DNA from: Papaver somniferum
Lineage: Eukaryota > Streptophyta > Magnoliopsida > Ranunculales > Papaveraceae
Length of the DNA: 64,000 nucleotides
NCBI RefSeq assembly: GCF_003573695.1
Contig: NC_039363.1
Location: 157,568,406-157,632,405 of the forward strand
Reading direction: 5' to 3'
Each line of letters begins with the position of its first letter. Within the stretch, counting starts at the first letter, position 1. Of the stretch, positions 23,401-35,620 are shown piece after piece. Below the pieces are notes generated by a model. It searched no databases and was not told the DNA's origin. It saw only the letters and a program-made list of their open reading frames with translations. A program made the translations under genes and the position numbers.

Positions 23401-25011
23401 CCTAACCTTTAAGTTTGTCCCTCTCAGCACGAGACAAGTCTTTGGGATTTGTTTAGAAACTAAGTAATTAACAATATCCCATACCATGGTTCTCCAAGGG
23501 AATTGAGAATAGTTGCTCTCCGGAAGCTTTCACGCAATGGGATAGCTTCCATTGTCCACAAGACGGCTCAAGTGATTCCGCCAAACGGTGTTCTCAATCC
23601 TTTCTTGTCTTTGATTTCAAGATCAAACTCTGCAGAGTAAAATCCATCGTATGAGCCTCGGTTCGCTTCTTTTTCATTAAGCAATACCTAAGTGCTGCAT
23701 GATCAGAAAAGACACAACTTTTGTACCAATTAGATCAGCGAAACTTTTCTAAAGCAAAAATAATAGGTAATAACTCTTTTTCAGTGGTTTTAGTTTTGTT
23801 GGGCCTCATTTAACGTTCTAGAAGCCTAATAAATGGCATGAGGAATCTTCCCCACACTGCCCAAGCATCGCACCAACCGCATAGTCACTTGCATCACACA
23901 TGAGCTCAAAAGTCTTTCTCCAATCTGGAGGTTTAATGATAGGGGCTGAAATCAAAAACTCTTTCAAGCGATTGAATGCCTCCATACACTTTTCATCAAA
24001 GTTAAAAACCACATCTTTTTGCAATAAATTGCAAAGTGGTGATGCTATCTTGGAAAAATCCTTGATGAACCTACGATAAAAACCTGCGTGTCCAAGAAAA
24101 GAACGTATCTCCCTCACCATAGTGGGAGGGGTTAGAGCACGAATAAGGTCAATCTTAGATTTATCGACTTCCAAGCCTTTAGAAGATATTATATGGCCTA
24201 AAACTATGCCATGAGTTACCACAAAATGGCACTTCTCTCAATTTAGCACAAGGTTTGTTTCAACACATCGTTCAAGGATTAATGACAAGTTGTGCAAGCA
24301 AAGGTCAAATGAATCACCAAAGATACTAAAGTCATCCATAAACACTTCGATTATGTTTTCAACATATTCTGAGAAGATACTTACCATACACCTTTGAAAG
24401 GTAGCTGGAGCATTGCACAAGCCAGAAGGCATCCTTCTATAAGCAAAAGTACCGAAAGGACAAGTGAAAGTGGTTTTCTCTTGATCCTACGGCGCTATCA
24501 TAATCTGATTGTAACCTGAATAGCCATCAAGGAAGCAATAATAAGAGTGTCCAGCTAAACGTTCAAGCATTTGATCAATAAAAGGTAAAGGAAAGTGATC
24601 TTTTCTAGTAGTGGCATTCAATTTTCTGTAATCTATACAAACCCTCCAACCGGTTTGCACACGAGTTGGGACAAGTTCATTCTTATCATTCTCCACCACC
24701 GTCACACCTGATTTCTTTGATACTACTTGTATCGGGCTCACCCACTTGCTATCGGATATGGGGTAGATAACACCCACGTCCAAAAGATTTAGTATCTCCT
24801 TTTTCACAACTTCCATCATGGGAGGGTTCAAACGACGTTGCGCATCCCTTGTAGGCTTTGCATCGTCCTCCAAACGAATTTTGTGCATACATACGGCAGG
24901 GCTTATACCCTTGATATCGGCAATTGTCCATCCTATGGCCGTTTTGTACTTCCTTAGCACCCTTAGAAGTTTTTTCTCCTGTAATTCACTAAGCTTGTTA
25001 GAAACAATCAC
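23400..25011 (-). pseudogene. Reverse transcriptase and RNase H region of element B pol
   Basis: In minus direction from 25011: GWTIADIKGISP, then the RT palm with CIDYRKLNATTRKDHFPLPF, FLDGYSGYNQI, PFGTFAYRRMPSGLCNAP and the catalytic FMDDF at about 24340. Then come GHIISSKGLEVDKSKI and an RNase H-like start (FELMCDASDYAVGAMLGQ at about 23900). In-frame stops lie at about 24486 (after IAP, before DQEKTTF) and 24235 (before EKCHF), and the RNase H part frays below 23818. Family: Ty3/gypsy RT, Athila/Tat type. It is not functional. Confidence 0.85.
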
Positions 25012-25615
25012 AGGTAAATCTTCCTTATCACCCCAAGTACAAGTACTTTAGGTGATCGGGAAGAGGTTTCAATTCTAACTTTGGAGATTTAATAATTGAA
25101 GGTACAATCTTTTCATCACTGCATGGTAAAGAAATAAAAGAGATATTATGAGTTTCCAGGCATCCTTGTAGTGAATTAAGATCACCAAGGTCTTCCTTGA
25201 CTTCATTACCACACTCTACACCATTATCCATGGATGTAGTCAAAACAGTTTCCAAATCATCATCACCATTCAATTCAAACACTTGTTGTGCCAATGTATC
25301 CATAACATCAATGGAGAAACAAGAGTCGACATCGCTAGGATATCTCATCGTCTCGAAAATTTTGAAACGTATTGTTTCTCCATCAAACTCCATAGTTAGC
25401 ATTCCCTTGTCCACATCAATAATGGTTTTCGCCGTTTTCATGAAGGGACGCCCAAGTAGCAATGGAAGAGACGAGTCCGGTAACCCTTCATTCATCTCTA
25501 ACACGCAAAAGTCAGCTGGAAATACAAGTTGATTAACCTGCACAAGAACATCCTCAACAATACCCTTTCGGTAAACATTAGAGCGGTCGGCTAATTGCAA
25601 TACAATTCCATCCTT
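25012..25615 (-). pseudogene. Protease and spacer region of element B
   Basis: In minus direction it continues the retropepsin begun in the gag frame: QLADRS, then LLLGRPFMKTAKTIIDVDKG, then an acidic spacer to KYLYLG. An in-frame TAA at 25616-25618 separates it from the DLGASVNVMP active-site segment encoded upstream. A single-base insertion near 25030 separates it from the RT frame. The same order is seen intact in array A. Confidence 0.75.
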
Positions 25616-27456
25616 TTAAAGAGGACCTAACTCAAGTGAATTGTACATAGATGCAGGCATAACATTAACGGATGCACCTAAATCCAACATAGCTTTGTTA
25701 AATATGGTGTTACCAATTGTGACTGGAATGTCAAAGCTACCGGGATCCTTACATTTCAGTGGGAGTTTGTGTTGTAAGATTTCCGAAGCATTCTCCCCCA
25801 CACTTAGCACTTCATTATCTTTGAGCCTTCGCTTATTGGTACACAAGTCCTTCAACACTTTTGCATACTTGGGAACTTGCTTGATCGAATCAATGAGTGG
25901 TATGTTCACATGAATATTCTTTAAAACGTCTAAAATCTCCTTTTCTAGTTCCGCCTTCTTGGAACTTGCAAATCTGCGAGGGAAAGGTAAAGGAGGAACA
26001 TAAGTAGAAACCGGAGTTTTAGAGTTAGGAATAGGTACCTCAGAAGTTTGGGGAGAATCATCACTCTTCTCCTCCAAAATAGGTTCCTTTGGTGTTTCCA
26101 CCTTGTCCGAATCAGTAACTTCGGGTTGCACAAGTTGTGTACCACTTCTCAACGTAATAGCACGGACACCCTCTTTTGGGTTAATAGGTTGAGAAGGGAG
26201 TTTCCCACTATTTTGTGCCTTCAATTTGTTTATATCAACCGCCATTGATCCCATTTGAGTCTGCAACTCCTTGATAGCACTCTTAGTTTCTTGTTGACTT
26301 TCCTTAAACATGGTAGAAATGCCTTGCATAAAAGTTTGAAGCTTTGCATCGATATCGGAACCTTGATTTTGCATCGATTGTTGTGGTTGCTGAAATTGTT
26401 GTTGTTGCTGCTGGAATTGTTGTTGTTGTGGTTGAAATCCACCCGAACGGTTGAATGTAGGTTGTTGAACCGCGCCTTGCTTGTTTGCATAGCTAAAGTT
26501 GGGGTGATCTCTCCATCCCGGATTGTAAGTGTTGGAGTAGGGATCATAACGTCTTTGTTGATTTGGAAAGACCGCACTAGCTTGCTCCAACTCTTCACCA
26601 TATGAAGGTAAAATAACCGCAGCCATCTTTTGCATCATTTGCTCCATGTTATCCATCCTTTGATCATGGTGTGATGATGACTCCGTAACTTCATGCACTC
26701 GCCTAACCATTGGTTCACCTCTTGTGTAGAATTGTTGCGAGTTTGCAGCCATGCTTTCAATCAACTCGGTAGCTTGGGCTACCGTCTTGTTCACTAGTGC
26801 ACCACCACCCGCTGCATCAAGAAGATATCTATCACTTGATTGGAGACCTTCGTAGAAGTATTGTATTATCATCACGTCACTAAATTGGTGGTGTGGACAG
26901 CTTGCCACCAATCTCTTGTATCGCTCCCAACATTCATACAATGATTCTCCTACGTGTTGCTTTATCCCACAAATGTCTTTGCGAATTTGAGTAGCCTTTG
27001 ACGCGGGAAAATACCTCTCTAGAAAGAGTTTCTTTAACCCGTTCCATGTAATGACACTTCCGGATGGTAAATAATACAACCATTCCTTAGCATTGTTTGC
27101 CAAAGAGAATGGAAAAGCTTTCAATATTGCTCCATCCGCATTAGTCTCCGGTGGAAGCATATCCATGATAACGTTGTGGAAATCCATGAGATGCTTGTTT
27201 GGATCTTCATTCGCCATGCCATGAAACTTCGGTAACTCTCTAATCAACCCCGGATTGATCTCGAAGGTTGAGTTTTCTCAATACACAACCGTTGTGCATC
27301 AAGCCTATGAGAATCCAAGTCTTTGAGTGTACGATTTGCATCACCCATTGCTTCTTCTTCTTCTTCTTCAACTAGTGGTTCTTCTACAAATGGAACCTCT
27401 TGTTCTTCTTCTATTTGTAATTCTTCTTCCACTTCTAACTCTTGTTCTTCCGTCAT
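25616..27456 (-). pseudogene. gag and N-terminal protease region of element B
   Basis: A 543-residue open stretch (27247-25616) holds a retrotransposon gag domain (KEWLYYLPSGSVITW, CPHHQF), the Athila motif YNPGWRDHPNFSY, Q-rich repeats near residues 255-290 and the protease active-site segment LDLGASVNVMP at its end. Upstream, 27456-27244 gives an acidic N-terminus ending DANRTLKDLDSHRLDAQRL; a 1-nt shift near 27270 breaks it from the gag frame (ENSTFEINPGL). The protein is only distantly similar to the gag of array A, so B is a different Athila subfamily. Confidence 0.8.
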
Positions 27457-27655
27457 GTCTTGACTTAGTTGGAGTATTGTGCCTCTTCGAGTAGCTATCC
27501 CGCACCTTGGATAGTTCCAATCTTTAGAAGCCAGGGATTAGGTACCTGAAAACAATTCTCGCAAACAAGTGAGAAACAAGACAAGAAAACAAAAAGAAAA
27601 TATGAAAGCAGAAATGATGATAAGAAACTAAAAACTTAATAACAAGCCGTATGCC

Positions 27656-27673
27656 TCCCCGGCAGCGGCGCCA
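27656..27673 (-). other. Primer-binding site of element B (tRNA-Asp)
   Basis: In minus direction it reads TGGCGCCGCTGCCGGGGA, which matches the complement of the plant tRNA-Asp 3' end apart from one or two bases. It lies between the 5' LTR and gag, which fixes the orientation of element B. Confidence 0.85.
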
Positions 27674-28794
27674 AAATTTAGTCGCAGTCGTGTGCGTCAA
27701 AAATAATTCACTTTCTCACTCAACTAGATATAAATATAGTACGTGATAAGAAAGAATTCGTTCCCACAGAGAGGCTTTTGTTGTTATCAAATTTTCAGAT
27801 TCTTAAGTAACCAAGGGGGGGGGGGATTTTGTTTTTATCTAAATAAACAAAGCAATAAAAGTAATCAAAAGCAATAAAATAATTTTAATAATCAATAAGG
27901 AGAAGATATTGGTCACGAAATAGTATCATTCACAAACATGTATTTTCATCAATGACTAGAATTGGAATTTTAATCTCTCATTTACTAAAAGTCCTAGGAT
28001 ATCTTGATCGCAAGAGTATCCCGTTTATTTCCCGATTTTATCACAAACAACATTAAAAGATGCTATTGTGAAATCTACCTAGAAAGCAACCTAAAGTGTA
28101 AAAGCACAATTAAGTTTAACTCCTTAAGAGCAATAAGTTCTATGAAATAAGACCAATCAATGCAAACAAACGTGTAAAAGCACTAATTCGTTTTAACAAA
28201 GGTTATGATTCATATGCAATTAAAAAGATGTATCACTACAAGTAATAATGACACTATGCTACTTAGAATCAGGTATAAACAACTATTTCGTATTGAAAAC
28301 CCTAATCTAGCAATAGAGATGAAGACTAACCTAATTGATTCCGGACTCAACCAAACTAGCATTCAAATCATAAAACAATATCAACCATGAATCATAAACA
28401 ATAAAGTTTGAGACAAAAATAATTCATTGATTTAAATAACATGCTTGAGAAATCAACTTTTATCCCATAACCAATAATTGAGTTTAGTTACTCATAATAA
28501 TAGAGTTCATCATAATCATAATCATAAAATAATTGAAGAAGATGAAAAATAAAACGAAAGCAAACCCTAGTTGTAGCTACTCCAAAGCTCCAAGAATAAT
28601 ACGTGTTATCCCAAAAGTTGTAGGAGTCTTCCTTTTATAGTCCTTGCTTTCCAAAATTAGGTCTAGTCTCCAAAGTCCATTCGATGAAAATCCGCTTGGC
28701 CCAAAAGTCATAAAAACCCGTGTAGAAACTCTGCGAAAAAGTCGCCGGAAGTTGGCCGGAGGGTCGCCGGAAAACAGCTCAGGTGACTGGCAAA

Positions 28795-28925
28795 GTCCGC
28801 CCGGTCACCGGTCAACGGTCCAACTCAGTCGGGTCAATGATTCGACTCGGTCAAACCACCGAGTCAAACCAGGTCATATGAGTCAGATGTATGTGTCAGC
28901 TGAGTCAGGGTCTAACTGGGCTGAG
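28795..28925 (-). promoter_or_regulatory. GTCAA (W-box core) cluster in element B LTR
   Basis: Within about 80 bp there are four GTCAA words (CGGTCAACG, GGGTCAATG, CGGTCAAAC, GAGTCAAAC), which read TTGAC in minus direction. TTGAC followed by C or T is the WRKY-binding W-box core; all four copies fit. The stretch CGACTCGGTCAAA...GAGTCAAA also occurs in the LTR of element D1. A regulatory role is inferred. Confidence 0.4.
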
Positions 28926-28999
28926 TAGGTTTTAGCCAAGGCCATTGTAGGCCGTCTTGCCAGGCTCACCACTGTTGCATCATCATGGTGCGGCTCACT

Positions 29000-30600
29000 C
29001 AACCCTGATGGCTGTTCCAATATAACACAACTCTGTTGCAAATTCTGCCATCAGCTCCAACTCTATTTCTTTGCATCTTCTTCAACAACTCGTATAACTT
29101 CCAAACTCCACCTATGCTCTATCTGCCATTACAGCTCAGCCTTATGCAATCAACACAAGCACTCTCCATCACCAGCTTCAGTTCACAACAATATCTGCAG
29201 CTTTACTTCATTAAATCCTCTTTCTTGCCTTCACCAGTTCTCGATCATGCTCTTGCATGTTATTTCTCATCTGCAGACTCTCTCGTTCAAGTCAAACTCA
29301 AACCACAACCATTCTTCTCATTAACCAACACCAGCTCAACTTCAACCTCTGCACCTTGCACCTGCACCACTGCCACTGCAACTTCACAATCAAACTGTAC
29401 TCAACCATCTGCTACACAGCTCCTCCACAAACCCATTAAATCAATTCTCATCTCTTCACAGCACCACCATCAGCTTCTAAGTCTAGCCTGCCTTGCTCAT
29501 TTACTTGCAATTCAGTTGCAAGACTCTTTCTACACAGCCATCACTGCTATCGCTTCTCAGCTTCCATGTTTACCTCAATTCATTCCAATTCAGCTGCACC
29601 AGTCCCCTGTCAGGCCAACACTTCTTGTAACCCATTTCTCAACAGCACCAGACCCTCTTATACTCAGGTCATACTTCAATGCACACAAGCATTACTTCAG
29701 CTCCATCTGCATCTCATTACAATTCATTGCAGCTCAGCAACTGCATTGCCAGTACCTGTTCCAACTCAACAACACCACTGTATCATTTCTATCCATACCC
29801 CATGAATCTCATATCAAATCAACAGCAACGCCACAAATTCATATCTGCACCTGCACTGCCTAGCAAACACCAAAGCACCAGTTTCATTTCATTTCTCATT
29901 GTAGTTGCAACATGTCTTTGTGGTCTTCTCCTGTTAAGAGTCCTAAGCATACATCTATGGCAATCAATCAATTGCAACAATGCGTTGGTTTCAAGCCTCA
30001 TCAATCACCCACAAATCAAGACGAATCCCATTTAATCTCAAGCATTTGCAGATTCATAACCACCTTGTTCATGGCAACATTCAGTCATATGATCCATTCT
30101 TCTTTCTTGGCTGAATAACTCGACCCCAAATTGTAGCAGACCCAAGACAGCATCATCAAACTCTGTTCTTCTTTGTTCTTCTCTGACTCAACAACAAACC
30201 CTCATTTCAGAAACCCCATCTTCTATTTCAAACAAACCAGAAACCCTAGTTTCTATATCTTCTCAATCAACAGAATCGAACAACAACCTTCTTCTTCATT
30301 ACCGACGAGAAAGACGAACCCAACACTAATTCTACCTTCTAAGCTTCATCAATTTCATCTCTCCTGCTACCCATACCATCGTCTCCATCTCAGATCCATA
30401 ACGAACCTTTCTTTGCCATAACTTCGAACCAAATTCAACACCATCACTCTGAATCTCTACAGCATAATCATTCCTTCCATTTCAGTTTCATCACCAGCAA
30501 TTCACCATCTCAATCTTCTCGATCTGTTCTCAGCCCCTGAATTCATGGTTGTTGTTCTTCCTCTTTCTTTCAGTTTAAGAGTGCTGAAAATGATTGACAA
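29000..30600. other. Strand-asymmetric C-rich block
   Basis: The plus strand is rich in CA, CT and CC words and poor in G. This creates a chance ORF of 275 residues at 29036-29863 (many S, T, Q, L) with no domain-like features. It lies inside the element B LTR and is read as LTR sequence, not a gene. Confidence 0.5.
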
Positions 30601-31027
30601 GATATCTTCTGATTTAGGGTGTAGGAATGGGGCTGGATATAGCCACCCCAACACTTGAGATAAGGGTCACCCTATCTGGCAACCCCTTAACCTTAGCTTG
30701 ACTGTATTTAGAACTCTTCCAAATAGAGTTTCCCCTTAACCTTGACTGGGCTTCAGATAGTGTTCGCCCTGAAATGACATTTCTGCCCTTCTACGCTCTA
30801 TTTCTGCGCAACCTTAGCCTGCTCCAAGTACAACTCGCCTAGTAATTTCATATGAACTGACGCTTTTGCCCTTTTACTCCAATTGGGTGATTTCTTCTTC
30901 TTTTTCTCCGTATGACTCCAGAGTACCTAATAACTCAAAAGCAAACATAAGATACATAATTCACAAGAAAAATAGCAAAGAAAGTATACACACTAGATAT
31001 AAAATTAGGTGTTTTAGACACCTATCA

Positions 31028-31218
31028 CCGATTGTCACGTTCGAGTAGTCCATTTCGCATAACTTTTCGAGATCTATCTAGTGATGCTAGTTTCGTTTCT
31101 AGTTCGTTGTTAGATGAATTCCTATCAATTAATGTTCGTGTTAATTTAATCGAGTTATTATCGGCTAAGACGTCTCTTGACTAGTCTGATAGTGTTGACG
31201 CCCTTGAGGGTCCTTACA
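31028..31218 (-). repeat. 3' LTR fragment of element D1
   Basis: It closely matches 37575-37760 and, more loosely, 55725-55919 (CACGTTCGAGTAGTCCATT ... CTTGAGGGTC). In minus direction it begins TGTAAGGACC at 31218, directly after a polypurine tract. The rest of this LTR was separated by the element B insertion. Confidence 0.8.
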
Positions 31219-34054
31219 TTCTCCCCACCTTGTATCATTTTCGTCCTCGAAAATCGAACCACCTTCTGGTCTTCAAAAACTCCCCACCTTATAGAATCAT
31301 CCCAACTCTAGTCTAAGTATAAACAACATGAAATAAAGCACAAACCTATATAACTTTTTATAATTAAAATTTGTGGCTCTAGGTTCAACTACGTTGATTT
31401 AAATTCTATCAAATAGGGAAGTCTAAATTTTCTTATACTAATTTATATAATGGGAAAACTATAAGTTTTAGTCTCTAAGCTCTTTACACTAATTCCTATT
31501 TTAAAAAATAGGTGTCTCTAATTACAAGGAAGAATCCTACAGATATTTCTAAGTGAATTTACATCTATTGGTTTTCCAGATTAAATTACAACATACTTCT
31601 ATGATCGGTCATCTCTGAATGCAGTTGCCCTGTCAAGGTTGGCCAATCCCAACAATGCCTTCCTACGAACAGAGAAAACACAACCTTCACTATTCCCCAG
31701 TGCTGGATTAGCTAAGTACAAACTTATCACGATTAACTAAGTGTTAATTTTATTTTATTAAGATTAACTAGTCTTTAACTTCTATCTTAACTGGTGTAAT
31801 TGCTGATAAATTTACTTCGTAATTTATTTACATATTTCACAACATTTTAAGCAATTTAGTTATCTGAATTTATTTATTATTCAATGCAAATATTCCAAAT
31901 TCGATTTCACATCAATTTTATAATATCTGATATTATTTAACATGTTAGCATTGTTGTACTACCATCATATCGATTATCCAAATATTACTATTATTATTTT
32001 CAATGTATCTATTTGTTTATTTCACTATGTGACTTGATATAAATAAGTAACCGCTAACAATTTCCCATAGTTATTTGGTATTAATACTTTATTATTATTA
32101 TAATATTTATTTCTTATTTCGTAGGCCGATAAAAGTTAATCATAGTTAATAATAATGTCAAGTTTAATTCTATTATTAATACTAGATTTGATTTGTTATA
32201 ACTTTATCTCATTATTGCTAAGTAATCCTTAAGTTCTATTATTAATAAAAATTTCATTTTTCAAATCCAATACTAACATATAATTATTATCCAAATGATA
32301 TTTACACTAACTCTAAATTTTATAATAATTAGTATTAGACAATATTATAATATGCTTATCTTATCGAAAATTATTGTCTTAATTATATTATCATTTTTAT
32401 TATTGCTTTATAAAATTTTCCCATTTGATTACTAGCGCAACTAAAATACGGTCGCAATAATTTTTTTGATAATGATACTTAGTTTAATTTTATTAAGCCT
32501 TAAACTTGTAAATACAATTCTACTTTCATGAAAAGATTGATATAACAGATTTTATTTATTCAGATTGAATCTGTATACTATATCTTGATAAATATTGGCG
32601 TTGCTAATTTAATATGATTTAATTTTGAGTCTACAAAAAATTATAATAGTCTTTATATTATTCACAAACAAACTTTATTCTCCTTTAAGTTTAATTTTGT
32701 ACTAAGCATCCAAGTACTATAAATACCACTTCATGTGTATATTCTAATGATTTAATGAATCATTTACTGGACTAAAGAAAATCCGGGTATAAGATCGTTA
32801 ACAAGTTTAGTCTTTATTGTATGCTCATATGACTTCACGATCTTAATCCTACCTAATAAGCCTTATATTATCCATCTGGTTTGAACGCAAAACACATAAT
32901 TGTATTTTGTTATTAGTTAACTTTGCAAAGCTTAATCGTACTGCACTAATAATTTTTCTTAGCTATTTAATCCTAATCATTGTTTTATCGCTATATATTT
33001 GTTAATGAGATTTTAATTTAAGTTAATATCAACAAAATACTAATTTAAGTTCTAACAGTTTAATTTCGTCACACTAATTTTCCATTTCAAAAGATGATTA
33101 AATTTATTTATGAAGAAGGATCCTATTAGTATATGAATTTATTTTCTTTTACTTCTTATTTTACACTAAGTATCCGAATGCTAATACTACTACTTCACGT
33201 ATATTTGTTTCATTTTAAAGATTTACTGGATTATTTGTTAGCCCAAAGATAATTTCTATATAAGATTTCTAACAAGTGTCTTTTTATCTTATATATCCTC
33301 GCTTCCTTAAGTCTAATGCCTAATATGTATTATATCAATTATCTAATTTAAACGCCAAAATATTTATTTTTAATTTGTAATTAGTTTAATTTACAAAAAT
33401 TAATCATAGATACGCGTTATTAATATTTCATAGCTATTTAATCATAATTATTGTTTTTATCGTTATATGCCCTTATTAAAATTTTAATTAGATTAAGTTT
33501 AATATATACTTGATAAATGCTAGCGTTACTTTATTAAAAATTATTATTACTATTATTATCATCTTTAGTTACTAATATAATATTTTATTATTAACACTGA
33601 TGGTCGAATTATTGTTCTAACTACTTTTACAAATCTTATTAAGTCCCAAAACATTATTAACATTTATGTAACTATAAACTGTTGCTTATACATTTAGGTC
33701 AATGTACTTAGTAAGTTTCTATGTGACTTTCAAGATTTATCAATAATATTAATCTTATTATTTCTATAGTATTAGATTGTTTACGTGTTCGTACTTTTTT
33801 TTTGGATAAATTATTTCCAAATCCTTGTTGGTTAAAGTTATTAGTGTACCCTACAATTTTACTTCATTACATAAACAAACAATCAAACAAGCCAATCAAT
33901 CAATCAAATAAATCTTTTAACTATTGATAGCTTTAGTGATTAAGATTTATCTCACAACCCAACCTAGTTCTAAACTAATTCAATTCACTAACTGGCACTG
34001 GCTATTCCTATTGTTTCCCATATAAGATTTAATAGTGAGCTCTGATACCAACAC
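31219..34054 (-). other. Non-coding interior of element D1
   Basis: It is very AT-rich and has no protein longer than chance. The polypurine tract is AAGGTGGGGAGAA in minus direction (31231-31219). The primer site TGGTATCAGAGC starts at 34050 in minus direction, separated from the LTR by GTGT. This is the initiator tRNA-Met site common in plant LTR elements. Confidence 0.75.
34033..34050 (-). other. Primer-binding site of D1 (initiator tRNA-Met)
   Basis: Minus-strand TGGTATCAGAGCTCACTA lies four bases inside the 5' LTR end (34055). TGGTATCAGAGC is the standard plant tRNA-iMet primer complement. Confidence 0.85.
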
Positions 34055-34440
34055 TGTAGCTCCCTCTAAGCTAGCAGCTGACTAATCCAAGAGATTAGCT
34101 AAATAAAGAGGCACTACGAATCTAAATCATTTACTTAAACAATCAATTAAGAAATCTGCTACAAAACTTATCCCAAAATTAACCCCGCTCAGAATATAAA
34201 TGATACATATACAATACTCGTTTGGTTTGCAAATAAAATTTACAACATAATGAACATAGCAGTAGTTAACTAACGGAGTCAACACTTGTGGCTTTCGTTG
34301 CGCAACTCTGATCTGCCTCTGAAAACTGAAAGTGGGAATAATTACCATTTAACTTCTAAGTAATCATAAATAAGATTAAGAAAAAACAATAATGTTTTCC
34401 CAGACATTAAATAGTGACCAAGTCACTGGGATACACAAAC

Positions 34441-34811
34441 ACGAATATGGACAAGCTCTTTATACAAACAATGTATATTATATGGTTGTGCAATTCCGAA
34501 CTCGCAAATCCACACCTAATCGTAAATATGGATGTCGACAATTCCGACTCGCAAACTGTCGACCGATATAAGCATAAAAGCGGAATTCATGTATATATAA
34601 ATGCGAAAGAGCATATCCTCACAGAAGTAAACAAACATGTATATGGACAAACTCCTTCTTCAAACAATGTATACTATGGTTGTGCAATTCCGAACTCGCA
34701 AATCCACACCTAATCGTAAATATGGATGTCGACAACTCCGAACTCGCAAACTGTCGAGCGATATAAGCATAAAAGCTGAATTCATGTAGGTATAAATGTC
34801 AAGGAGCGTAC
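34441..34811. repeat. Tandem duplication, period about 196 bp
   Basis: Two copies contain TATGGACAA, TGTGCAATTCCGAACTCGC, ATATGGATGTCGACAA and GATATAAGCATAAAAGC, starting at about 34441 and 34637. In the D2 LTR the matching place (47222-47360) has a different, shorter duplication (AATATTGATGCCAATTCCAC twice). Confidence 0.8.
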
Positions 34812-35439
34812 CTTATATGCCACAAGTGGAAATTCTCATTTCCCATAACAATTCATAATGACATACCTTACAAGTCATTTCCATTTCATGGAAGATTCAA
34901 AGAATCAACAGAATTATCATAATGCAATTTAAATAAAGCATGAAATGCATAGACAAACAATGCATGGTTTGTTAAATATAATCTTTTGTAAAAGAAACAA
35001 CAATGATTACAAAAGAGTCAAATGTATCCCCACCTCTTTTGATGACAAGACACGCCTACCTCGAGATCCACTATCCACTGGTTCATCCTTTGAATCGATC
35101 GTTGTTAATAGACTAATTGTTAATCATATAAGACGTCTAAGAAGCTAGCCAAAATGGCTCATACAAGAATCATACAAGTCTATCTAATTGCTCTAAGCCC
35201 ATTTATGGTTCTACACTTCTTTATTATCCATCTCTTGCATATCCAAAGGTTTAACTAATCCAATTAGATTGATTATATAGTCCATAGTTAAGTCTTATAA
35301 ATATCTACACATTGTAGAAGGAATCAAAGGCTAAATCTAACCACAAAGGTCCAATACATGTTCATGAGGAAAACTGGCTATAAGCCCAAGTTCACTAAAT
35401 AGGCCTATTAAACTAAGGCCCGGTCTAATTGGATCAACT

Positions 35440-35620
35440 AACGGTCACTAACTGTCAAACTAACAGTCAACGGGTCTCTAACAGTCAACATCCAAGGTCA
35501 AGTCTAGGTCCAGGGTCACATAGTCAAGTCTAAACGGTCAACTGGGTCAATACGACTCAACAGAGTCGACTCGGTCAAAGTCTACTGAGTCAAATCTGGT
35601 TAACTAAGTCGGACACACTA
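35440..35620 (-). promoter_or_regulatory. GTCAA (W-box core) cluster in D1 LTR
   Basis: About nine GTCAA words lie in 180 bp, all in the same orientation and reading TTGAC in the element sense. It corresponds in position to the cluster in D2 (53856-54085). Confidence 0.45.

Larger units (their letters stand above)
20237..31027 (-). mobile_element. Element B: decayed autonomous-type Athila-like Ty3/gypsy element
   Basis: In minus direction it has a 5' LTR (31027 to about 27680), a tRNA-Asp primer site (27656-27673), gag, protease, RT, RNase H, integrase and a 3' non-coding region. That region runs to 20237, is split by array A and resumes at 1-48. The 3' LTR is off the window. Several frameshifts and in-frame stops break gag and pol, so it is inactive. 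It sits inside the 3' LTR of element D1; the bases next to its outer end are CCGAT (31028-31032), a candidate target duplication whose partner is not visible. Confidence 0.8.
27680..31027 (-). repeat. 5' LTR of element B (about 3.3 kb)
   Basis: In minus direction it starts TGATAGGTGTCTAAAACACC at 31027, which resembles the TGATAGACGC...GTGTCTAATA start of array A LTRs. It runs to just before the primer site; the exact inner end is uncertain (27680-27691). It contains an 11-G run (27815-27825), a GTCAA cluster (28795-28925) and a 1.6-kb strand-biased C-rich, G-poor block (about 29000-30600). No gene is supported. Confidence 0.65.

Noticed and set aside
29036..29863. 275-residue ORF on the plus strand
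   Set aside because: It lies antisense in the element B LTR, in a C-rich, G-poor block where stop codons are rare. The protein is low-complexity S/T/Q/L with no motif.
31219..34054. Possible hidden gene or CRISPR-like array in the long AT-rich interval
   Set aside because: No regular repeat-spacer structure and no ORF of note; primer site and polypurine tract identify it as the interior of a LARD-like element.
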